Source: Marinobacter salinisoli
Lineage (GTDB): Bacteria > Pseudomonadota > Gammaproteobacteria > Pseudomonadales > Oleiphilaceae
Length of the DNA: 64,000 bases
Assembly (NCBI RefSeq): GCF_017301335.1
Contig: NZ_CP071247.1
Span: 1,426,001-1,490,000 of the forward strand
Direction of reading: 5' to 3'
The notes below the pieces were generated by a model. That model was not told the origin of the DNA. It worked only from the letters and a program-made list of their open reading frames with translations, and did no database searches. Made by a program: the position numbers and the translations under genes. Shown here one piece after another: positions 9,440-18,660 of the stretch; within the stretch, counting starts at the first letter, position 1; each line of letters starts with the position of its first letter.

Positions 9440-10402
9440 ATGCTGTCTCTCTATCCCGACATCGCCCCCAATGCCCGCCATACCCTGGCGGTCGACCCGC
9501 CGCACGAGCTGTACGTGGAGGAGAGTGGTAATCCGGATGGCATACCGGTGCTGGTGGTGCACGGTGGGCCAGGTGCCGGGTGCGAAGACTATCAGCGCCG
9601 GTTCTTTGATGCCGAGCGTTTTCGCATCATTCTGATGGATCAGCGCGGAGCTGGCCGGTCAACGCCTCTGGCCGAGCTGGCGGGAAACAGCACCGATCGG
9701 CTTGTGGCCGACATGGAAACGGTGCGGGCCTTTCTGGGTATTGAGCGTTGGTTGCTGTTCGGCGGCAGTTGGGGCTCAACGCTAAGCTTGGTTTATGCGC
9801 AGACTCATCCGGATCGGGTGCTTGGGCTGGTGCTGAGGGGTATCTTCCTGTGCCGCCCGGAGGATATTCAATGGTTTTACCAATCCGGTGCCAGTCGCAT
9901 CTTTCCCGATTACTGGGAAGAGTATGAGGCGCAGATTCCAGAGGCTGAGCGGGCAGATATGGTGTCTGCCTACTACCGACGGCTGACCAGCAGTAACGAA
10001 TTGGAGCAAATTCAGGCTGCCAAAGCCTGGTCCATCTGGGAGGGGCGTTGCGCCACGCTGCATCCCAATCCCCGGGTGGTCGAGCACTTCGGCCATCCTC
10101 ACGTCGCCATTGCGCTGGCGCGCATCGAATGCCACTACTTCATGAATTCCGGGTTTCTCGAGCCAAACCAGATCGTGCGCAATGCTGACAAGTTGGCGCG
10201 TATTCCCGGCGTAATCGTCCATGGACGATACGATATGGTGTGCCCGGTCGATAATGCGTTTGCGTTAAGCAAGGCGTGGCCGGAAGCTGATTTGCGAATC
10301 ATTCGGGATGCCGGCCACTCCGCATCCGAACCTGCCATTGTGGATGCCCTGATCCGCGGCGTTGAAGAGGTCATCAGTAAACCGCGACGAAGCGCCGGAT
10401 AG
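9440..10402 (+). CDS. pip: Prolyl aminopeptidase (proline iminopeptidase)
   Basis: A 320-residue alpha/beta hydrolase that removes N-terminal proline from peptides, predicted cytoplasmic. It carries the oxyanion segment HGGPGAGC, the nucleophile elbow GGSWGS with S110, the acid residue in HGRYDMVCP and the catalytic histidine in DAGHSASEP. The DQRGAGRSTP segment is typical of the S33 prolyl aminopeptidases. Length matches the family (about 310-325). An alternative ATG at 9430 is in another frame. It is followed closely by dtd, an arrangement I recall from related bacteria. Confidence 0.92.
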   Translation: MLSLYPDIAPNARHTLAVDPPHELYVEESGNPDGIPVLVVHGGPGAGCEDYQRRFFDAERFRIILMDQRGAGRSTPLAELAGNSTDRLVADMETVRAFLGIERWLLFGGSWGSTLSLVYAQTHPDRVLGLVLRGIFLCRPEDIQWFYQSGASRIFPDYWEEYEAQIPEAERADMVSAYYRRLTSSNELEQIQAAKAWSIWEGRCATLHPNPRVVEHFGHPHVAIALARIECHYFMNSGFLEPNQIVRNADKLARIPGVIVHGRYDMVCPVDNAFALSKAWPEADLRIIRDAGHSASEPAIVDALIRGVEEVISKPRRSAG

Positions 10403-10493
10403 TTAATCTTCTGGCTGTTGCGGATCCGTGCTGGTACCTATAGACTCCCGTCCGACCAATAATAAAACCCCTTAGTTGTACCCAAGGCATTGA

Positions 10494-10955
10494 ATGAAAG
10501 GGCTTATCCAGCGAGTATCGGAAGCCAGCGTAACGGTAGATGGTGAGCAGATTGCGTCGATTGGCGATGGTCTGCTGCTGTTGTTGGGTGTTGAGCGTGA
10601 AGACTCCGCCCAGGTTGCTGCCGATCTTTGTCAGAAAATTCTTAATTACCGCGTGTTTCCGGATGACAAGGGGCGAATGAATCGCAGCCTGCGCGACACC
10701 GGTGGTGCGCTACTTGTGGTGCCCCAGTTTACTCTTGCCGCAGATACCAACTCTGGTACGCGCCCGAGCTTTTCTTCTGCCGCCGCCCCGGCAGCCGCCA
10801 ATGACTTGTTTGAGCATTTTGTTGCCGCAGCCCGCGCTGATCTGGGATGTGAGCGCGTTGATGCCGGTTGCTTCGGTGCGGATATGAAGGTGCGGCTGTT
10901 AAATGATGGTCCGGTTACATTCTTGTTAGAGGTGGCTGGCTCGGGGCAGGGGTGA
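10494..10955 (+). CDS. dtd: D-aminoacyl-tRNA deacylase
   Basis: Dtd hydrolyses D-amino acids from mischarged tRNA, acting as a homodimer. The 153-residue protein begins MKGLIQRVSEASVTVDG, has the conserved GPVTFLLEV segment near the C-terminus and the region normally written SQFTL. Here that motif reads PQFTL (codon CCC), a departure discussed under findings. Length is a few residues above the usual 145 because of a short C-terminal tail. The start ATG at 10494 is the only sensible one. Confidence 0.94.
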   Translation: MKGLIQRVSEASVTVDGEQIASIGDGLLLLLGVEREDSAQVAADLCQKILNYRVFPDDKGRMNRSLRDTGGALLVVPQFTLAADTNSGTRPSFSSAAAPAAANDLFEHFVAAARADLGCERVDAGCFGADMKVRLLNDGPVTFLLEVAGSGQG

Positions 10956-11456
10956 TATGCACAGATTGAGGGCGGCCGCGCTTGTGGTGTTTTCTATTGG
11001 TGCATAAAAGTGTAGGTTATTAGCCGGTGAATATCGGTTGTTCCGGATTGACGGACGCAACTAATTGAAGTGGAAGGGTTAAATTGTAGTTGGCCCTGTA
11101 ATTGTTTGCGGTGGTAGAGAGAGCTGTTGAGCACCGAAAGGCATAAACTCTTGCGTTTCTGGTGCGAAACGAGCTAAAAATGCACCCGCAACGATTTGCA
11201 AAACTGGGTTTGTTGTATTAAAACAGTTTCATCATTCAGGACATTAAAAAGGTTCTGTAAGTGATTGAGCTTTATACATCTGCATGATGCGGATTGCATA
11301 ACTAGAAGAAAAGTTACCTAGATTGTCATGAAAGTGACGTAAGGGTAATCCAGAATCGGGTTCAGCCAGTTTTTCTGGTCAGGCCTAAAAAAAATCGGGA
11401 TCAGAACCCGGCGATTAAAGCTAAAACCTGAGTTAACTCACAAAGGAAGACGCAAA
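10956..11456. other. Non-coding region upstream of the porin gene
   Basis: About 500 bases without a credible gene, more AT-rich than the flanks. It must hold the porin promoter and leader, but I could not pick one promoter with confidence. A ribosome-binding site AAAGGAAG ends ten bases before the porin ATG. A stretch of eight A residues at 11388-11395 next to an imperfect hairpin could terminate antisense transcripts; this is weak. Confidence 0.5.
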
Positions 11457-12437
11457 ATGAAAAAAACGCTCATCGCATCAGCTGTTGCAGCAGCTGCATT
11501 CTCTGGCGCTGCCATGGCCCAAGAGTCCAACCTGCCGACCGTTTACGGTAACATTCAGTACGCTCTGTATCACACAGACGTTGAAGGCAGCTCCACTCTG
11601 GACCACGCTGACAATGGCTCTACTCTGGGTATTGCTCACGAGCACGAAATTGCCGCGGGCGTAACCGGTTTCTTCAAGCTGGAGCTTGAAGGTATCAACG
11701 CAAACGACAAGGCCCAGAGCAACGGTATTGACGGTCTGGACGAAGCTTACATCGGTGTAAAAGGCGATAGCTTCGGTCAGGTGTGGGTAGGTTCTGACGA
11801 TTCTACCTACGAGCGCACGATCGACATCATTGCCAACTACTATGAGTTCGGTGCTCAGAACCTCGGCGGTGGCTCTTTTGACGGTGTTTATGACACTGGT
11901 GAAGGCGACCTGATTCAGTACAGCTCCCCAAGCTTCGGCGGCCTGCAGCTGCACGGCGCTGTTCAGGTTAACGGTGATAGCAAGGTTGGTGGTAAATCCT
12001 ACCCGTACCAGCTGGCTGCTACCTATGCAGTTGACGCGTTTGAGCTGGCAGTTGCCATGGACTCCAACGACGGTGCTCTGTCTTACTCCAGCGCCGATGA
12101 GCTGAGCGTGAACAACGAAAACACCTACGGTGTTCGCGGTACCTTCAACCTGGGTGACCTGGCTGTGACCGGTCAGTACCAGACTCGCAAGGACGTAGGC
12201 GACCTGTACGGCGTTCACGGTTCCTATGCGCTGGGCGCCAACACCTTCGCTCTGTCTTACGAGCTGGGTGAAGCTGATCTGAGCGACGACGAGATCTCTG
12301 TTCTGTCCGCTCAGGCGCTGCACAACCTGTCTGACCACATGTACGTGTGGGTTGAAGGTTACCTGCGCACCGACGACAGCGGTACTGCTGAAGCAGATAC
12401 CACTGAACTGGCAGTTGGTGCTGTTTACTACTTCTGA
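11457..12437 (+). CDS. Gram-negative outer membrane porin
   Basis: A 326-residue trimeric-type general porin (Porin_4/OmpC-like). It has a signal peptide MKKTLIASAVAAAAFSGAAMA, then NLPTVYGNIQYALYH, the usual first strand of proteobacterial porins, and ends in the beta-barrel signature AVGAVYYF with a C-terminal phenylalanine recognised by the BAM machinery. Acidic, Gly- and aromatic-rich strands alternate along its length. Codon use is strongly biased towards GGT, CTG and AAC, suggesting high expression. The solute range cannot be read from the sequence. It stands alone, with a long leader and its own terminator. Confidence 0.92.
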   Translation: MKKTLIASAVAAAAFSGAAMAQESNLPTVYGNIQYALYHTDVEGSSTLDHADNGSTLGIAHEHEIAAGVTGFFKLELEGINANDKAQSNGIDGLDEAYIGVKGDSFGQVWVGSDDSTYERTIDIIANYYEFGAQNLGGGSFDGVYDTGEGDLIQYSSPSFGGLQLHGAVQVNGDSKVGGKSYPYQLAATYAVDAFELAVAMDSNDGALSYSSADELSVNNENTYGVRGTFNLGDLAVTGQYQTRKDVGDLYGVHGSYALGANTFALSYELGEADLSDDEISVLSAQALHNLSDHMYVWVEGYLRTDDSGTAEADTTELAVGAVYYF

Positions 12438-12473
12438 TCCGGCTTCTAGCCTGATTTAAAAGTAGTTGAAAAG

Positions 12474-12500
12474 ACGGCGACCCTCGGGTCGCCGTTTTTT
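12474..12500 (+). terminator. Rho-independent terminator after the porin
   Basis: A near-perfect stem ACGGCGACCC / GGGTCGCCGT with a minimal loop is followed by six T residues, 36 bases after the porin stop. Confidence 0.9.
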
Positions 12501-12548
12501 ATTGGGGTGTGTATGCTGGCGGCAGAATCATTGCTGCGAGCCGAAATG

Positions 12549-13403
12549 ATGCCTCAGGAACTGGAAATCAAACTGACTCTTGAACCCGCCCCTGCCGATG
12601 ATGCCTATCGCTGGCTGTCCTCTTTGCCTGAAACCTCGGTGGGCCCGACCAAACGCCTTGCCAACACCTATTTCGATACGCCGGATGCCAGCCTCAACAG
12701 GCTTAAAGCGGCTTTGCGTATTCGGAAGGCGGGGGACAGATACATTCAGACCCTGAAAACTCAGGGCGAGTTCGTAGCTGGGGCGCACCGGCGCCTGGAG
12801 TGGGAGTGGCCGTTACCGTCGGCCGTGCTGGATCGTGATCTATTGCTCGCAACCTCCCTGGTAGACAGCGTATCGCTGGACGAGCTTAAACCGGTCTTTG
12901 AAACCAACTTTGAGCGCAGGATTCTCATGCTCGACGACGGAAAGGCGGTCATTGAGTGTGCCTTTGATCGTGGTGAGATTGTTTCCGGGGGGCAATCTGT
13001 GCCTCTGTGTGAGGTGGAGTTTGAGCTTAAGTCCGGCCAGGAAGATCGTCTGTTGTATTGGGCGTCCAAACTGGGGGAGCAGGTATCGTTCTTTATCAAC
13101 TTGATCAGTAAGGCTGAACAGGGCTATTTCTTGGCTGGTGTACACCGCCCGGCCTCGTTGTCGGCGGGCGCGGAGCCGGTGAGTAAATTGTTCCACGGAC
13201 TCAGTCGGTTGTGGCTGACGGGCGAGCTGCCGCAGGAATACGTCGAGGCAGTAGCGGAACTTAAGGCCAAGGAAACGAAGACAGATTGGCGGACTGAGAT
13301 CGAGTTGTTCGAGAGATTGATGGCTGAGCCTTCGTCGGCAAAGGTGTCGGATCTCGGTAAGGCACAACTGGCGCTGCTGCGCACTGGTGTCGCAGATGAG
13401 TGA
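12549..13403 (+). CDS. CYTH-domain triphosphatase (YgiF-like, lacking CHAD)
   Basis: CYTH enzymes hydrolyse inorganic triphosphate or related triphosphorylated substrates inside a beta-tunnel. I choose the second ATG of a pair, 12549, giving MPQELEIKLTL, so that the ExExK signature (ELEIK) sits at the N-terminus; a GTG at 12507 would add 14 residues. Other tunnel residues are in YFDTP, LRIR and ECAFDRGEI. The CYTH fold covers about 1-195 and a short alpha-helical tail follows. Escherichia coli YgiF carries an additional CHAD domain, absent here. In E. coli ygiF precedes glnE; here a K+ channel gene on the other strand separates them. Confidence 0.85.
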   Translation: MPQELEIKLTLEPAPADDAYRWLSSLPETSVGPTKRLANTYFDTPDASLNRLKAALRIRKAGDRYIQTLKTQGEFVAGAHRRLEWEWPLPSAVLDRDLLLATSLVDSVSLDELKPVFETNFERRILMLDDGKAVIECAFDRGEIVSGGQSVPLCEVEFELKSGQEDRLLYWASKLGEQVSFFINLISKAEQGYFLAGVHRPASLSAGAEPVSKLFHGLSRLWLTGELPQEYVEAVAELKAKETKTDWRTEIELFERLMAEPSSAKVSDLGKAQLALLRTGVADE

Positions 13404-13431
13404 GCAGGTTCGTTGCTCGGTCGAAGGCTTT

Positions 13432-14583
13432 TCAGTCTTTTGATTCTGGCTGGCGCGACTGCATTTCGTGCCACTTGGCGATGAACTCCCGGTACCGATC
13501 CAGCGCTTCCTTCACAATCGCCACAGATGGTGTGTTGTTGGATTTGACCAGCACGATGAGCCCCTTGCCTTCGATTTCCTTGTTCACTTCCGGGTGACAG
13601 ATGACGTGGTCGTCGCGATCGATGTAGGCCAGAGCGGTGCCGATGCCTTGGCGAATCAGGGCGCTGACGATGTCTGCCCAGTTCAGGTCGTCCAGTGTGA
13701 TTTCGTAGCGGTGAGGATGGTCGTGTTCGTAATTGAAGAGGTCTTCCAGAACCTTTTCCGAGCCCGGGGCTACCACTGAGCGCACCATGATTTCCGGATA
13801 AGTGCGAACCGGGCGGATGACGGTCCGAATGCCGAGGGATTCGAAGCGTGACCGGTTATTGTCACTGACGCACTCGATGGTGGTTCGGCTTCCCAGGTTG
13901 AGATCGCACAATCGGTGGGCAATGTCGAAGGTCAGGCTGTCGGAGTAGGCGTCGGATTCGTTGGCTGCCAGCACCACAATGTGGCGGGCGCTGCCAGCAT
14001 GAACCGCTTTTAACGCCTCCGGGTCGAAACCCGAGCCGTGATAGTGCACCAGGCCGACGTCCCGCAATTCGGGTGGCAGGCCCTCCGGGAACTCGCGAGT
14101 CAGCAGCATGATGGGGATGGAGGTGTAGCCCGGCACCGACCGAACCTGTGATGCAAACCTTAAAAAGTACTGCTCACCCCCGTTTTTGGGGGTGTTGATG
14201 ATCACGATGTGTTCATTCATTTTGTATACCCATCTACCGGTAAGAATGCGTTCCCGACGATAAAAACGATATTCAATAAAGTCACTGACGATCAGTGTGA
14301 GCAGGGTGATGGCGCCAACAAACATCACGACGATGGTGCTGATTCGTCCAGTCAGGGTTTGCGGCGCGTAGTCACCGTAGCCAACAGTGGATACCGTGGT
14401 CATGGTGATCCAAACTGACTCGAACAGATTCAGATCCTCGAAGGTCCAGATCACCAGAATCTGAAAAGCCAGCAGCCCGATCAGAATCAGGAACAGCCGT
14501 TTCATCCGTTTCAGGATCAGACTGCCCATCGGCAGATGGGTCTGTTGATGCTCCGGATTGAGGGGGCGTCGGTTTCTCTGCAT
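13432..14583 (-). CDS. Two-TM potassium channel with RCK-type regulatory domains
   Basis: A 383-residue inner-membrane protein. A hydrophobic helix (about 30-47), a pore loop with the K+ selectivity filter TVGYGD (66-71), and a second helix (about 83-105) make a two-transmembrane channel subunit. The remainder is cytoplasmic, with a Rossmann-like segment (HIVIINTP, then HIVVLAANESDAYSDSLTFDIA) characteristic of RCK/TrkA-N gating domains. It is predicted to form tetramers gated by nucleotide, ion or c-di-AMP-like ligands, but the ligand is not visible. The start at 14583 lacks a strong ribosome-binding site, and 14529 is an alternative. It is divergent from glnE. Confidence 0.9.
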   Translation of the reverse strand: MQRNRRPLNPEHQQTHLPMGSLILKRMKRLFLILIGLLAFQILVIWTFEDLNLFESVWITMTTVSTVGYGDYAPQTLTGRISTIVVMFVGAITLLTLIVSDFIEYRFYRRERILTGRWVYKMNEHIVIINTPKNGGEQYFLRFASQVRSVPGYTSIPIMLLTREFPEGLPPELRDVGLVHYHGSGFDPEALKAVHAGSARHIVVLAANESDAYSDSLTFDIAHRLCDLNLGSRTTIECVSDNNRSRFESLGIRTVIRPVRTYPEIMVRSVVAPGSEKVLEDLFNYEHDHPHRYEITLDDLNWADIVSALIRQGIGTALAYIDRDDHVICHPEVNKEIEGKGLIVLVKSNNTPSVAIVKEALDRYREFIAKWHEMQSRQPESKD

Positions 14584-14662
14584 CCGTGGGGCAGCCTGTT
14601 CAGTCGGGGTGGTGTTCGTTATACATTACCGGAAATATAACAGAGAAACAGGGGTTTGCCTT

Positions 14663-17566
14663 ATGTCCACGCCTTGGGATGCATTGCCGCCGGTGCTGGT
14701 AGACGATGTGGCGCGCAGCTGGAGCGCCGCGTTTCCGGACGGGTGTCCGGACTGGCTGACGAAGTCTGGTGGTACGTCCGAACCGGTCGTGGCCGGTGCT
14801 TTCGCCCGCAGCCCTTTCCTTCGACAGGTGCTGGAGCGTAGCCCGGATCAGGTGCGCTCATTTCTGGCGGTACGGGATCTTTCAGAGCCCACATCACCGG
14901 AGTTTCTGCGACAGCGCTGGCAGCATTATCTGGTTGAAGTGGATAGCGAATCCGCCCTGCAGGTTGCGCTGCGCCGGTTCCGTCGCGAAGCTCAGTTTCG
15001 GATCATCTGGCGGGATGTCATGCGCTGGGCGGACCTCACGGAGACCATCGCCGCAACCAGCACCTTTGCGGATGTCTGTATTGAGGGTGCCCTGAACTGG
15101 CTGTACGACGAAGCCTGTGAACAGTCCGGAACGCCCTGGGGTGTTGATCCGGTCACCGGGCAGGAATCACCGCAGCAAATGGTTGTTCTGGGCATGGGTA
15201 AGCTGGGTGGTGGCGAGCTCAACGTCTCGTCGGATATCGATCTGATCTTTGCCTTCCCGAGTGCAGGGGAAACGCGCGGCGGACGGCGGTCTTTGGATAA
15301 CCAGACCTTTTTCATCCGGCTGGGACAAAAACTGATTCAGGCGTTGGACCAAATCACTGCCGATGGCTTTGTGTTCCGTGTTGATATGCGGCTTCGCCCC
15401 TATGGCCAGAGCGGTGCGTTGGCTTTGAGCTTCGCGGCGCTGGAGGCTTATTACCAGGAGCAGGGCCGGGACTGGGAACGTTATGCCATGGTCAAGGCCC
15501 GCGTTGTCGCAGGGGATCAGCGCGCAGGTGCCGTTCTGATGCGCAGTCTGCGTCCCTTTGTCTATCGCAAGTACATTGATTTCAGTGCCTTTGAATCGCT
15601 GCGCAACATGAAGGCAATGATCAGCCGTGAAGTGCGCCGGAAGGGCTTGGAAAACAACATCAAGCTTGGCCGGGGGGGGATCCGGGAAATTGAGTTTGTG
15701 GTGCAGGCATTTCAGCTCATCCGGGGCGGTCGGGATCGGGAACTCCAGCAGCGCCCGCTGCAGAATATTCTCAGCGAGCTGGAAGCGCTGGAGTTGTTGC
15801 CATCCAAGGTGGTCAGTGAGTTGCGGGATGCTTACGTATTTCTGCGCAATCTTGAGCATGCGCTTCAGGGGATGGAGGATCGCCAGACCCAGCTCTTGCC
15901 TGAAAGTGAACTGGATCGTGCGCGGGTCGCCTTGATTATGGGGTTCGACAGCTGGGATGCCTGTGTGTCCGAGCTGGATGTCCACCGCAAGAGCGTAGCG
16001 TTGCACTTCGCCAACATCATCGCCACTGAAGATGACGAACCTGCCGGTATTGGCGCCGTAGCCGAGGGCTGGCACGAGCTGTGGCTGGCGGAGCTTGATG
16101 AAGCGTCTTCGGTCAGCTGGCTGGAAAAGCAAGGTTTTGAGGATGCGCAGGACAGTTATCGGCTGCTGAGAAACCTGAAACAGAACAGGACGGTACAGAC
16201 CATGCAAACCCAGGGGCGCCGGCGTCTGAATCAGTTTATGCCGGTGTTGCTGGATGCTTTGACGAAGGTTGAAAATCCTTCGGAGACGCTATCGCGAGTG
16301 CTTCTTCTGGTTGAGGCGGTGCTTCGCCGAACGGCGTATCTGGTGCTTCTGCTGGAGAACCCCGGTGCTCGCACCCAGCTGGTCAAGCTCTGCAGTGACA
16401 GCCCGTGGATTGCCCAGCAGTTGGCCGATACGCCTTTGCTGCTGGATGAGCTGTTGAATGCGGAGAGCCTTTATTACCCGCCCGCAAAGGCTGAGCTGGA
16501 GGATGATCTGCGCCAGCAGATGCTGAGGATTCCCTTCGAGGATCTGGAAGAGCAAATGGAATCCCTGCGCCACTTCAAGAAGGCTCATGTGCTGCGGGTG
16601 GCGGCCGCGGAGCTGAAGGGCACACTGCCGTTAATGAAAGTGAGCGATTACCTGACCTGGATTGCGGAAGTGGTGCTGGATCATGTGGTGGATGTGGCGT
16701 TCGCCAACCTGGTAAGCCGGCACGGTTACCCCGGGCGAGCGGATGGCTCTTCGACTGAAACCGACTTCGCGGTCATCGGTTATGGCAAGCTGGGGGGAAT
16801 TGAGCTCGGTTACTCCTCGGACCTGGACCTGGTGTTCGTCCACATGGCGGATTCCAACTTGTCCACTGACGGCGACAAGCCCATCGACAATGCCGTGTTT
16901 TTCACCCGGCTCGGGCAGCGCATCGTGCACATCCTCAATACGCAGACGCCTTCCGGGCAGCTGTACGAGGTGGACATGCGGCTCAGGCCCTCGGGCAATT
17001 CCGGCTTGCTGGTCAGCACGCTGTCCGCTTTTGAGCGCTACCAGCAGAAGGATGCCTGGACCTGGGAGCACCAGGCCCTGGCCCGCGCTCGAGGCGTGGC
17101 AGGCTGCGAGGAAACGTTGGCCGGTTTTGAAGATATCCGGCACCGGATTCTGTGCCAGGCTCGCGACGGTGAGGCACTTCGGCAGGAAGTTGTGGCTATG
17201 CGGGAGAAAATGCGGGCCAGTCTGGCCACGCCCGAGAGCCAGCGCGGTGAAATCTTTCATATCAAACACGATCCCGGCGGCCTGGTGGATATCGAGTTCA
17301 TGGTGCAGTACCTGATGTTGACCCACAGTGCCGAGCATCCTGAGCTTACGCGCTGGTCCGATAACATCCGGCAGATGGAGGCTTTGGGTCAGGTGGGTGT
17401 GTTGCCGGTTGAGGATGCGGAAAAACTGCGCGAGGTGTTCATCGTGTTACGGTCGACCATCCATCGCCGGGCGCTTCAGAATCTCAACAGCAAGGTCGAA
17501 GGCGAGGCGTTTAAAGTGGAGCGTGAGTACGTGACATCCGTCTGGACGCGGGTGATGGGCGCGTAG
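14663..17566 (+). CDS. glnE: Bifunctional glutamine synthetase adenylyltransferase/adenylyl-removing enzyme
   Basis: GlnE attaches AMP to, and removes AMP from, the tyrosine of GlnA according to PII and glutamine status. The ATG at 14663 (MSTPWDALPP) gives 967 residues, close to the E. coli length of about 946; the 35-residue upstream extension overlaps the divergent channel gene and is rejected. Two nucleotidyltransferase centres are visible: KLGGGELNVSSDIDLIFAF in the N-terminal removase half and KLGGIELGYSSDLDLVFVH in the C-terminal transferase half, each with its DxD metal pair intact. It is followed by ilvE after 80 bases. Confidence 0.97.
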   Translation: MSTPWDALPPVLVDDVARSWSAAFPDGCPDWLTKSGGTSEPVVAGAFARSPFLRQVLERSPDQVRSFLAVRDLSEPTSPEFLRQRWQHYLVEVDSESALQVALRRFRREAQFRIIWRDVMRWADLTETIAATSTFADVCIEGALNWLYDEACEQSGTPWGVDPVTGQESPQQMVVLGMGKLGGGELNVSSDIDLIFAFPSAGETRGGRRSLDNQTFFIRLGQKLIQALDQITADGFVFRVDMRLRPYGQSGALALSFAALEAYYQEQGRDWERYAMVKARVVAGDQRAGAVLMRSLRPFVYRKYIDFSAFESLRNMKAMISREVRRKGLENNIKLGRGGIREIEFVVQAFQLIRGGRDRELQQRPLQNILSELEALELLPSKVVSELRDAYVFLRNLEHALQGMEDRQTQLLPESELDRARVALIMGFDSWDACVSELDVHRKSVALHFANIIATEDDEPAGIGAVAEGWHELWLAELDEASSVSWLEKQGFEDAQDSYRLLRNLKQNRTVQTMQTQGRRRLNQFMPVLLDALTKVENPSETLSRVLLLVEAVLRRTAYLVLLLENPGARTQLVKLCSDSPWIAQQLADTPLLLDELLNAESLYYPPAKAELEDDLRQQMLRIPFEDLEEQMESLRHFKKAHVLRVAAAELKGTLPLMKVSDYLTWIAEVVLDHVVDVAFANLVSRHGYPGRADGSSTETDFAVIGYGKLGGIELGYSSDLDLVFVHMADSNLSTDGDKPIDNAVFFTRLGQRIVHILNTQTPSGQLYEVDMRLRPSGNSGLLVSTLSAFERYQQKDAWTWEHQALARARGVAGCEETLAGFEDIRHRILCQARDGEALRQEVVAMREKMRASLATPESQRGEIFHIKHDPGGLVDIEFMVQYLMLTHSAEHPELTRWSDNIRQMEALGQVGVLPVEDAEKLREVFIVLRSTIHRRALQNLNSKVEGEAFKVEREYVTSVWTRVMGA

Positions 17567-17646
17567 AACAGCGTGTATTTTTCTCGTCAAATTTCCTGCT
17601 AGAATGCCAATTCCCCAAGAAAACGGATTGTTAGGAGCAACAAAGA

Positions 17647-18573
17647 ATGTCGATGGCTGATCGCGATGGCCTGATCTGGCTGGATGGTGAAATGGTTCCC
17701 TGGCGGGAAGCCAAAACCCATGTGCTGACTCACACTCTGCATTATGGCCTGGGCTGTTTTGAGGGTGTACGCGCCTACAGTACCGCGAACGGCCCTGCCA
17801 TTTTCCGCTTGAAAGAACACACGGATCGTCTGTTCCGTTCCGCCCATATCCTGAACATGGACATTCCGTTCAGCAAGGATGAACTCAACGAAGCTCAGCG
17901 GGCGGCGGTGAGAGAAAACAATCTGGACGAAGCCTACCTGCGCCCGATGGTGTTTTACGGCTCCGAAGGCATGGGGCTGCGGGCCGATAACCTCAAGACC
18001 CACGTCATGGTAGCGGCCTGGAGCTGGCCTTCCTATATGTCGCCCGAGGCGAAAGAGCTGGGGATTAAGGTACGGACGTCGTCCTACACCCGTCATCACG
18101 TGAACATCACGATGTGCAAGGCCAAGGCGAATGGCAACTACATCAACTCCATGTTGGCGTTGAACGAGGCGATTGCCAGTGGTTGCGAAGAGGCCCTGTT
18201 GCTCGATAACGAGGGTTATGTGGCCGAAGGTTCCGGCGAAAATATTTTTATCATCCGCGATGGCGTGATGCACACTCCGGAACTGACCTCCTGTCTTGAA
18301 GGGATCACCCGTCAGACCATTCTCGATTTTGCCGCCGAGCTGAATATCCCGGTGAAAGAGCGTCGGATCACCCGGGATGAAGTTTACATCGCAGAAGAAG
18401 CGTTCTTTACTGGTACTGCCGCAGAAGTTCTGCCCATCCGGGAGCTGGATGGCCGGGTCATCGGCGAAGGCAAGCGTGGCCCGATCACTGAAAAGCTGCA
18501 GGCCATGTATTTCGACGCGGTGAAAGGCAAGCTTGCCCAACACAGTGGCTGGCTAACGCACGTCAGAAACTGA
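17647..18573 (+). CDS. ilvE: Branched-chain amino acid aminotransferase
   Basis: A class IV PLP aminotransferase that carries out the last step of valine, leucine and isoleucine synthesis. The 308-residue protein starts with MSMADRDGLIWLDGEMVPW. It has LHYGLGCFEGVRAY, the PLP-lysine region CKAKANGNYINSM, EGSGENIF and the C-terminal FFTGTAAEVLPI with the phosphate-binding threonine. AGGAG lies ten bases before the ATG. The glnE-ilvE-LPS gene order matches what I recall for Pseudomonas. Confidence 0.96.
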   Translation: MSMADRDGLIWLDGEMVPWREAKTHVLTHTLHYGLGCFEGVRAYSTANGPAIFRLKEHTDRLFRSAHILNMDIPFSKDELNEAQRAAVRENNLDEAYLRPMVFYGSEGMGLRADNLKTHVMVAAWSWPSYMSPEAKELGIKVRTSSYTRHHVNITMCKAKANGNYINSMLALNEAIASGCEEALLLDNEGYVAEGSGENIFIIRDGVMHTPELTSCLEGITRQTILDFAAELNIPVKERRITRDEVYIAEEAFFTGTAAEVLPIRELDGRVIGEGKRGPITEKLQAMYFDAVKGKLAQHSGWLTHVRN

Positions 18574-18660
18574 TCCGCAGGGAGTCAGACAAGCCGTCGC
18601 CTGCGATTGTCGGGGTGGCGGCTTTATTCATTCAATCCATTCTATTGTTAGGAACAGCAA

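Noticed and set aside
11160..11175. Sigma-54-like GG-N10-GC element upstream of the porin
   Set aside because: Both the -24 and -12 boxes deviate strongly and no NtrC dyad is nearby, only scattered GGTGC words.
11386..11416. A-run plus imperfect hairpin read as an antisense terminator or small RNA end
   Set aside because: The stem has a bulge and no promoter for an antisense RNA was found.
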